61,760 nt of DNA from Bacillus thermotolerans. Its GTDB lineage: Bacteria; Bacillota; Bacilli; Bacillales; Domibacillaceae. The notes below the pieces were generated by a model. The model saw only the letters and a list, made by a program, of their open reading frames with translations. It did no database searches and was not told the origin of the DNA. The DNA is taken from assembly GCF_000812025.2 (NCBI RefSeq), contig NZ_JWJE02000021.1, positions 1 through 61,760 of the forward strand, written 5' to 3'. Of this stretch, positions 56,039 through 61,760 are shown piece after piece (within the stretch, counting starts at the first letter, position 1; each line of letters starts with the position of its first letter). The position numbers and the translations under genes were made by a program.

Positions 56039-57001
56039 TTATATTTTTACTACTAGTTTTTCTTCCTTGGCTCTTGAGCAGCATGTCAATATCATATTTC
56101 TTTGCTTTCTCTCTTCATCGCTGAAGAAAATATCCCGGTGATCCACTTCTCCTGCAACGACATCCACTTCACATTGTCCGCACCCTCCTGCTTTGCAGGA
56201 ATACGGCGCTTCAATGCCAGCATCCAGCAGTGCTTCTAAGAGTGTTTGTTCCGGCTTTACTTCGATGACCGCATTACGGTTCACCACTTCTACGACGAAT
56301 GGATTTTGCTCTCCTGTTGCCGCCGCAAACAATTCGAAGTGGATCGATTTCTCTGGATACCCATAGGACAGAGCAGCCTCTTTATATTCCGTTACCATTG
56401 AAACCGGACCACAGAAGTACACATGGCTGCCAATTCGATGATTCTTCATCGTTTCAGGTGTCATGCGCACCGGATTCTCACTTCTTGAGAAGTAGAACGT
56501 ACACTTACCCGGATACTTTTCATTCAAGTAATCATAGTAAGCACATTGCTCTTTTGTCCGTGCCGCGTAATGAAGTTCAAATGTTTTCCCTTGCGCCTCC
56601 AGGTCAGCCATCATCGTAAGGAACGGGGTAATCCCGATTCCAGCGGCATAAAATACATGGTGCTTCGCATGAAATCCTAGGGCAAAGTGGTTCTTCGGCA
56701 AACTGATTTCAACGGTGTCACCGACCTTCACGTGATCATGCCAGTAGACAGATCCCCCTCGTGAATTCGGGTCGCGGTTAATGGAGATCGAGTAGTGCGT
56801 GCGCTCAGTCGGATGACTGACAAGAGAATAGTCTCTTTCAAGAACCTTGTCTCCTTGGTTCACATATGTTGTGATATGGGCACCGCCAGTGAAGGCCGGC
56901 AATAGTTTCTTATCAGCAGGATAAAGATCAAAGCGCTTCACGCTCTCCGTTATTTGCTCGATCTTTCCTACGTACACTTCTACATTTCCTATGAGTCTCA
57001 T
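56039..57001 (-). CDS. PDR/VanB-type oxidoreductase, demethylase reductase (DmmB-like)
   Basis: A 320-residue electron-transfer protein from ATG 57001 with GAGGTGAAG upstream. Order: FAD/FMN-binding barrel (about 5-105, ERDYSLVSHP), NAD(P)-binding domain (about 108-225, YAAGIGITPFLTMM and YFCGPVSM), and a C-terminal 2Fe-2S ferredoxin with Cys269, Cys274, Cys277 and Cys307. The order flavin-NAD-2Fe2S is that of phthalate dioxygenase reductase and of DmmB in dimethylamine monooxygenase. It should pass electrons from NAD(P)H to the DUF3445 heme protein encoded two genes upstream. Confidence 0.9.
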   Translation of the reverse strand: MRLIGNVEVYVGKIEQITESVKRFDLYPADKKLLPAFTGGAHITTYVNQGDKVLERDYSLVSHPTERTHYSISINRDPNSRGGSVYWHDHVKVGDTVEISLPKNHFALGFHAKHHVFYAAGIGITPFLTMMADLEAQGKTFELHYAARTKEQCAYYDYLNEKYPGKCTFYFSRSENPVRMTPETMKNHRIGSHVYFCGPVSMVTEYKEAALSYGYPEKSIHFELFAAATGEQNPFVVEVVNRNAVIEVKPEQTLLEALLDAGIEAPYSCKAGGCGQCEVDVVAGEVDHRDIFFSDEERKQRNMILTCCSRAKEEKLVVKI

Positions 57002-57023
57002 AATCTTCACCTCAGTCCTTTCC

Positions 57024-57521
57024 TCAATTAGGGATAAACGGATAGCCGATATAACCTTTGCGAACCTTCGAGAAAAACGGGCCAACCTCCATGTGAGCAT
57101 CGCAGTGTACGCACTGAACGGTCTCAGCCTCCGGATTGATCTCACTCTTTTGATAGCATTTCATGCAATAGATATACCGTCTTTTCGGTCCATAGATAAT
57201 CGTTTGAATTTCATCTTCTGTGAAGCCTGCTTCTACCGCCTCTGTGAAAACAGTGACAGCGTGATCCCAATCCGAAGCGATATACAGGTGCGTCCCCATC
57301 TTCTGGCTGTAAAGCAGGGCTCGAAGATCATGAAGATTCCTAGAATCGATTTCAAACTGCTCATAGTCCACGTCGTTTTGTGACTCTGCAGCCAAGGCCT
57401 GCTTAACATCGCTTAGAGCCTGCTGATCATAAATAATCAGGTGCTTCTTTCTTTTATTATTGAAGGCTAGCTTTTCTTTAATAGTCTCTGATTGATCGTA
57501 TAATACTGGACTACTGTACAA
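57024..57521 (-). CDS. DmmA-like subunit with zinc ribbon
   Basis: A 165-residue protein: an N-terminal alpha/beta region (about 25-110) and a C-terminal zinc ribbon with CMKC (about 120-123) and CVHC (about 139-142). This layout, beside a DUF3445 protein and a PDR-type reductase, matches the DmmA-family subunit of dimethylamine monooxygenase. TTG start at 57521 with AGAGGAG upstream, overlapping the DUF3445 stop by 11 bp, so coupled translation. The zinc ribbon probably serves in subunit assembly or electron transfer docking (an inference). Confidence 0.78.
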   Translation of the reverse strand: MYSSPVLYDQSETIKEKLAFNNKRKKHLIIYDQQALSDVKQALAAESQNDVDYEQFEIDSRNLHDLRALLYSQKMGTHLYIASDWDHAVTVFTEAVEAGFTEDEIQTIIYGPKRRYIYCMKCYQKSEINPEAETVQCVHCDAHMEVGPFFSKVRKGYIGYPFIPN

Positions 57522-58521
57522 AATGCTCCTCTCCCTTCTCTTGTTTGTCTTTCTCCTTCATGCTATCAATCAAGTTTTTGAGATACTCCACCGTCTGAGG
57601 CAGGAACGGTGCCATGCCTTTATACTCGGCCATGTAATCTGGAATATCGGCAAGGTTGAAATAAGTAATCTCCAGCCATTCTGGTCGTTTGATTAAATCC
57701 TCCATCGGAAGGAACTGCGTATCAAGGACGAATAAAATGGCATTGCTTCGCGGCATGCGGATGAACCATTGCTCTTCTACTCGAAGATGAACAAGCTCTC
57801 CGGCATTCTCTGGTGTGACCTTCTCTCTTTGCGGTCCCCAAACATCCATCGTTTCATAGTTGACATCCCAGCGATCGGCCATCAGGTTCCAGTTGACTCT
57901 CGTTCTTGGCACTCCCGGTTCAATCGTTAACAAGAACTTTCTGATTCTATCAACAAGATCGATCCCATCACGGCTGACGAAAGGTACCGGTCCATGTATT
58001 TCATCAAATGACATGCCAAGGTTCCAGTGTGGAGAGAATAAGGCGGCAAAGGATTCTTGAGCCACTTCCAGGTAGAAGTTATCGTCTCGATTGACCATTA
58101 ACATATAGTCATGGTGAAAATGGCGGCCGATCATATCATACGGCTCTAGATCAATACTTGACTCGTCCCCAAAAGTGAAAACTTCCGTTTCTTCAAGGAT
58201 ATGATTCGTGAATGTCCATTGGTCTCCATCCTTTTCAACACTGAAGTGTTCAGGGTATTTCGCCGTCGATAAATCGATCAATAGCTCCACAAACTCCCAT
58301 TGCATTTCCATCGTATGGGGGAAGGATTGATAGCGAACCTCCGGCTGCTTCTCCAGCATTTCCCGCTTCCGTTTGATTTGTGCTTTGTATTCGGGAGTGA
58401 TTTTCATGAAATTCACTTTATCCCCGCTTAACTCCACTAAGTCATTGGAATAACGATAGGTTTTATTCTTGAAATTCGTAAATGGGAAGGTAAACATATC
58501 TAGATTCGTTGATTTAAACAT
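57511..58521 (-). CDS. heme-dependent oxidative N-demethylase, DUF3445 heme subunit
   Basis: A 336-residue protein of the DUF3445 family: PFTNFKNKTYRYSNDLVELSGDKVNF opening, then MIGRHFHHDYMLMVN, AALFSPHWNLGMSFDEIHGPVPF and RTRVNWNLMADRWDVN, the conserved blocks with His and Arg residues that hold heme. The characterised member is HODM from Pseudomonas, which removes methyl groups from dimethylamine using NADPH and O2; Dmm of marine bacteria is related. Length is typical. AAAGGAGGAGA precedes the ATG, 36 bp after hemA. The substrate here need not be dimethylamine. A folate-binding partner reported for HODM is not encoded nearby. Confidence 0.88.
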   Translation of the reverse strand: MFKSTNLDMFTFPFTNFKNKTYRYSNDLVELSGDKVNFMKITPEYKAQIKRKREMLEKQPEVRYQSFPHTMEMQWEFVELLIDLSTAKYPEHFSVEKDGDQWTFTNHILEETEVFTFGDESSIDLEPYDMIGRHFHHDYMLMVNRDDNFYLEVAQESFAALFSPHWNLGMSFDEIHGPVPFVSRDGIDLVDRIRKFLLTIEPGVPRTRVNWNLMADRWDVNYETMDVWGPQREKVTPENAGELVHLRVEEQWFIRMPRSNAILFVLDTQFLPMEDLIKRPEWLEITYFNLADIPDYMAEYKGMAPFLPQTVEYLKNLIDSMKEKDKQEKGEEHFVQ

Positions 58522-58557
58522 CTAATTCTCCTCCTTTTGATTAAAAGCTTCTTATGA

Positions 58558-59901
58558 TTAACTTCCTGTCCCTGTTAATAGCTGGTGCAGAAGTATAGGA
58601 TCTGTATCTAAGTCATCTCTTACTTTGGTTTCAAGTTCGAATATTCTGGATATTAATTCTAAGTATTCCATCCTTTTTTCAGCATTCTCTTCCTGAGAAG
58701 CGATTTCTTTCATCATAAGAATCGGCTGGCGAATGAGCTGACTGGAAATCATCTGTGTGTATTTCAAAATCACCTGCTTTTCTTTTTCCGATAGATTCGG
58801 CAGTTTATTTTGAATATGCTTCATCGCTTCAAACTGGAGATCAGAAGACTTTTCCTGTAACTCCTCGATAAGAGGCGTCACAGCCAATGTTTTTTTCCAA
58901 TCATGAAAGGCGGCTAATTCCTTGTTAATCATATGTTTGATCTTATTGGCCTCTTTCAATCGTTCCTGCTGATTGGCGTCGATAACGCTGTGCAAGTGAT
59001 CCACGTCATACACATCGACATGCTCCCATTCGCCAATGTTGGGATCGATGTTTCTAGGGACGCCAAGATCGACGAAAGTAAGAGGACGTTCTTTTCTGCT
59101 TTCTATCACAGGCCTCACATCTGTTACATCGAGCAAATAACCATGTTTGTCGATCGAGCAAATCACTACATCGACTTGCTCTAACAGCTGTACATACTCA
59201 CCAAAGGGGTAAGCGTTTCCATTGCAGCTGGCGGCTAATTCCTTAGCTTTATGGAAGGTACGGTTTGTGAAAAACAGTTGGTTGCATCCCGCTTCCTTCA
59301 AATGCTGGGCAGCCAGCTTGCTCATGGTTCCCGCACCAATGAGCAGAGCTTTTTTATGTTTCAATTGAGGGATTTTCTCTTTCAGCATTTGAACGGCCGC
59401 GTAACTGATAGAGACTGCTTGTTTTCCTATTGCCGTTTCGGTATGGGCTCTTTTCCCTAGCGTGATCGCCTGCTGGAAAAGGTGATTGAACCACTTGCCT
59501 GTACTCCCGGAGTCTCGGCTATCGAAAAACGCTTGTTTCACCTGGCCAAGGATCTGAGTTTCTCCTATCACTAAGGAATCCAAGCCGCAAGCGACCGTAA
59601 ATAAATGAACAATCGCTTCATCATTGACTTTCACGTAAACAGCATTTTCTGCTTTATAATGGTATTTCGTTACTTTTTTCAACAATTTCTCTTTTATGAT
59701 TCTTTCTGCCAGGTACACATTATCGGCAACGGCATAAATTTCCGTTCGGTTACATGTACTGAGAACGACGCATTCTTGAATGATAGGGTAAGAGATGAGT
59801 TTAAGCTCTATCTCTCTTTTCTCGAATTCATCGAAGTGTGCCTGCTCCCTTACGGCTACTGGGGCACTCTCGTGATTGAATCCGATGACTAAGACAGTCA
59901 A
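58558..59901 (-). CDS. hemA: glutamyl-tRNA reductase, operon-encoded with the N-demethylase
   Basis: A 447-residue enzyme making glutamate-1-semialdehyde from Glu-tRNA, first committed step of heme synthesis. It has nucleophile Cys50 in STCNRTE, the GLDSLVIGETQILGQVK block, NADPH-binding GAGTMS (about 190-195), VPRNIDP and a C-terminal dimerisation helix region. TTG 59901 is preferred because AAAGGAGGG lies just before it; an in-frame ATG at 59919 is upstream of that site. It is not followed by hemXCDBL as usual in Bacillus; instead it leads a DUF3445 demethylase operon under a sigma-54 promoter, so it is probably a second, dedicated copy. Confidence 0.93.
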   Translation of the reverse strand: MTVLVIGFNHESAPVAVREQAHFDEFEKREIELKLISYPIIQECVVLSTCNRTEIYAVADNVYLAERIIKEKLLKKVTKYHYKAENAVYVKVNDEAIVHLFTVACGLDSLVIGETQILGQVKQAFFDSRDSGSTGKWFNHLFQQAITLGKRAHTETAIGKQAVSISYAAVQMLKEKIPQLKHKKALLIGAGTMSKLAAQHLKEAGCNQLFFTNRTFHKAKELAASCNGNAYPFGEYVQLLEQVDVVICSIDKHGYLLDVTDVRPVIESRKERPLTFVDLGVPRNIDPNIGEWEHVDVYDVDHLHSVIDANQQERLKEANKIKHMINKELAAFHDWKKTLAVTPLIEELQEKSSDLQFEAMKHIQNKLPNLSEKEKQVILKYTQMISSQLIRQPILMMKEIASQEENAEKRMEYLELISRIFELETKVRDDLDTDPILLHQLLTGTGS

Positions 59902-59982
59902 TGTATCCCTCCTTTCCATCACTTTCCTATACTTAGATGAATGAGCAGCCAAATCGTCTACTCAGCTTTCTTGCTCTAGTAA

Positions 59983-60000
59983 TTGCAATATCCGTGCCAA
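59983..60000 (-). promoter_or_regulatory. sigma-54 (-24/-12) promoter of the hemA-demethylase operon
   Basis: On the minus strand: TTGGCAC (60000-59994), GGATA, TTGCAA (59988-59983). The two elements and the 5-bp spacer are identical in form to the promoter at 49457-49474. It sits 81 bp upstream of the hemA start. Confidence 0.87.
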
Positions 60001-60002
60001 CT

Positions 60003-60035
60003 ACTGATTTTTAATAAAATTGCGATAAATCAGAC
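60003..60035 (-). promoter_or_regulatory. inverted repeat upstream of the hemA promoter
   Basis: CTGATTT (60004-60010) and AAATCAG (about 60028-60034) form a perfect 7-bp inverted repeat with about an 18-bp gap, just upstream of the -24 element. It is a possible regulator or IHF-like site; significance is uncertain in AT-rich DNA. Confidence 0.3.
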
Positions 60036-60104
60036 TTTTGAAGTTTTTTCTTCGCCTGTTTAATTTCATTTCTTAAATTTTATTTCAAAAGTAAAATTCT
60101 AGGT

Positions 60105-61529
60105 TTAAACGGCGTCATTGCTTTTGGACGGGAAAGATTCTGTCCGAACACCTCTATCTGCCTCATAAGAGAAAAGGTATTTAGCTGATACATAGTAGCA
60201 TATCCCTGCGGCAAAGTAGGCCGGGATCCCTGCGGACATGTAATAGAACAAGCTGCTCGAAGTATCTAATACCGGATTGTACAAGCTCCAGTACACAATC
60301 GTTCCGACGATAAAGCTGACAATGGCCGATGGATTGATGCCTTTCCAGTAGTAGTAGCTTCCGTTCGTGTCATACAGGTCCCGAATCGACACCTTCTGCT
60401 TCTTCACAAAGAAGAAATCAGAAATCACAATTCCTCCAAAGATCGCCATAATATAGGAGATCACCGTAATGAAAGATCCGAAAGCATCGTAGAAGGAAGC
60501 ACTTAACAATAACAGAACGGTTGGTATAGCGGTTCCCATGGCTAGCGTCCAGGATTTCTTTGGAAACACCGTTTTAAAGCTAATCGCTTGTGAATACATG
60601 AGGAACGTGCCTGCTGTGATATTTCCAAGAGTCAGCAATAACAAACCGATGACGCCTACCCATGTGCCGCCAATCGCGAACATCCAATCCGTTGGGTCTA
60701 GTGAGGCAACCACCAATGCAGCAAGAGCTCCAAGAATAACAGCGACGTTGACAATAATGCCGTAGCTGAAGAAGCCGGCTTTAAAAGCAGACTTTTCACT
60801 TTTCGCCAGTCTGCTGTACTGGCCTAGATACGGAAGCCAGGAAAAGCCAAGTCCGATGTTGATTTCTAGAGCGGTAATCATGGAACGAGCATGATCGTCA
60901 TACGATTCGGGGGCAGGTAAAGAGAAGATTTTCTCCCATCCTTGTCCGACCATTAACAGAGCGACAAGCCCTAACGTGACGAGTAAAATAGCTGGCACAC
61001 CGATTAAGTTAAACTTACGCATGACCAACGGACCTTGGAACGTGATGAAGAAGACAATCGCAAAGACGATGATCGCAAAGAAAGGGGCACCGGTGATTCC
61101 GTTTGTAAAAAACTCCGGAAGGCCAGCGACAGAGGCGATCTTCACCAATGCCTCCCCTGCCATAAAGAAGGCAACGGACATGTAACCGATCGTCAGGAAC
61201 ATAAAGATAAAATAGAAGATATTGGAGCCTAAGTAGCCTAATGCGCTGCGGAAACCGATAAACGTATCGACTCCGTACCTCGCAAAAAGAAGAATGATTG
61301 GCGCAATTAATAGGAAAGGCAACGCATTTCCAAATAAAATCGACGCGATCGCTTCCTTGGCACTAAGCAGCATCCCCGTATACCCTCCCACAAGGATACA
61401 GATACAAGAAATACCGATTCCCACTTGAATGAGAACTAAATCCCAGAAACCAAACACGCGGTCACTTTTCTGTGCAGGCAGGAACCCAAAAGCCACATCT
61501 TTTGAAATAGCGGAATTGTTTTTACTCAT
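60105..61529 (-). CDS. NCS1-family permease (CodB/PucI-like)
   Basis: A 474-residue permease from ATG 61529 (MSKNNSAISKDVAFGFLP), with GGGAGG upstream; the frame continues to 61586 unsupported. Twelve helices; DLVLIQVGIGISCICILVGGYTG, RSALGYLGSNIFYFIFM, GFSWLPYLGQYSRLAKSEKSAFKAGF and GGIVISDFFFVKK are NCS1 signatures. The family moves cytosine, allantoin, hydantoins, uracil or thiamine precursors with Na+ or H+. It is encoded 150 bp upstream of, and in the same direction as, the hemA-demethylase operon, suggesting it brings in the substrate (an inference). Confidence 0.87.
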   Translation of the reverse strand: MSKNNSAISKDVAFGFLPAQKSDRVFGFWDLVLIQVGIGISCICILVGGYTGMLLSAKEAIASILFGNALPFLLIAPIILLFARYGVDTFIGFRSALGYLGSNIFYFIFMFLTIGYMSVAFFMAGEALVKIASVAGLPEFFTNGITGAPFFAIIVFAIVFFITFQGPLVMRKFNLIGVPAILLVTLGLVALLMVGQGWEKIFSLPAPESYDDHARSMITALEINIGLGFSWLPYLGQYSRLAKSEKSAFKAGFFSYGIIVNVAVILGALAALVVASLDPTDWMFAIGGTWVGVIGLLLLTLGNITAGTFLMYSQAISFKTVFPKKSWTLAMGTAIPTVLLLLSASFYDAFGSFITVISYIMAIFGGIVISDFFFVKKQKVSIRDLYDTNGSYYYWKGINPSAIVSFIVGTIVYWSLYNPVLDTSSSLFYYMSAGIPAYFAAGICYYVSAKYLFSYEADRGVRTESFPSKSNDAV

Positions 61530-61662
61530 GTTAACCTCCCGATCTTTTTTATTTAACAGGCGACGAGCGCCTAGCCTGGATATCAAGCATACAGAACATG
61601 ACGATCGTCTAAAAAATCACAGACAACAGAAAGACAGAAATCAGGCCGATGAGCGCTATTTC

Positions 61663-61735
61663 GGGCAAGTGTATTTGGCAAGTAAAAAATGTATGTAACG
61701 GCAGTTAAAAATGTAACCACTTGCCAACTTTAATA
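61663..61735 (-). promoter_or_regulatory. repeated GGCAAGT/ACTTGCC half-sites upstream of the NCS1 permease
   Basis: On the plus strand GGGCAAGTG (61664-61672), TTGGCAAGT (61674-61682) and the inverse CCACTTGCCAA (about 61718-61728), with two ATGTAAC copies between. They lie 130-200 bp upstream of the permease start. They look like binding sites of a regulator, possibly activator enhancer sites; no perfect sigma-54 promoter was found here. Confidence 0.4.
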
Positions 61736-61760
61736 CTAGTTTTGTAATAATGACTCTTTA

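Noticed and set aside
61600-61760. Sigma-54 promoter before the NCS1 permease
   Set aside because: A TTGGCAAGTGGTTACA sequence on the minus strand lacks the GC of the -12 element at the required spacing.

Overview
The window reads as chromosome of a low-to-mid GC Gram-positive, endospore-forming member of the Bacillaceae (Bacillus/Domibacillus-like; I cannot name the species). This rests on strong AAAGGAGG ribosome sites with frequent GTG and TTG starts, Rho-independent terminators after most operons, and Bacillus-type genes: comK, yfkJ, YfkH-like, a YocH-like LysM-3D protein, yknWXYZ-like genes, an SLH pair and a LysM-M14 endopeptidase. No rRNA, tRNA, CRISPR array or prophage was seen.

Layout. 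1-4.4 kb: interspersed Bacillaceae repeat, small membrane protein, MFS transporter, enolase-superfamily epimerase and M20 amidohydrolase. 4.4-7.8 kb: YocH-like wall protein and a yknWX-like pair. 7.9-10.2 kb: serCA. 10.7-17.7 kb: AGCS symporter, uracil-type permease, PadR/DUF2812 pair, CvfB-like S1 protein, subtilase. 18-23.4 kb: tripartite tricarboxylate transporter tctCBA facing its own CitA/CitB-type two-component system. 24-41 kb: housekeeping genes (aspartokinase, YfkH, polymerase/ligase, aroK, comK, yfkJ, ENP1-like peptidase, SSF symporter plus amidohydrolase, two SLH paralogues, mscL), with a hairpin repeat at most gene boundaries. 41-47.7 kb: yknZY-like ABC transporter, SH3b amidase, phytase-like esterase, acyltransferase. 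47.9-61.7 kb: two inducible catabolic operons around a few small membrane genes.

Two systems stand out. (1) A family of about 56-bp imperfect palindromes with a GGGGGtcagaCCCCC-type core occurs 15 times between 17.7 and 41.2 kb and nowhere else in the window. Two copies bracket a REP-associated tyrosine transposase (RAYT) at 26.2-26.8 kb. Several copies keep pairing by compensatory changes in the stem.

(2) A sigma-54 regulon: a PAS/AAA+/Fis activator (47899) lies upstream of two promoters with the identical pattern TTGGCAC-N5-TTGCAA. One (49457-49474, + strand) drives DUF3311-SSF symporter-nitrilase. The other (59983-60000, - strand) drives hemA-DUF3445-DmmA-like-reductase-aldehyde dehydrogenase. 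DUF3445 is the heme subunit family of heme-dependent oxidative N-demethylases, so a glutamyl-tRNA reductase (first step of heme synthesis) appears to be co-expressed with the heme enzyme. An NCS1 permease completes the locus. I infer a nitrile/secondary-amine utilisation module with built-in heme supply; the substrates are unknown.

Other notable items are two arrays of an ATGAGCGATT motif at 21-bp spacing, a yknWXYZ-like exporter split over two loci 33 kb apart, a tandem duplication of SLH-DUF3298 genes with their terminators, a candidate small RNA at 41.07-41.16 kb, and an amidase gene whose best start codon is ATC.
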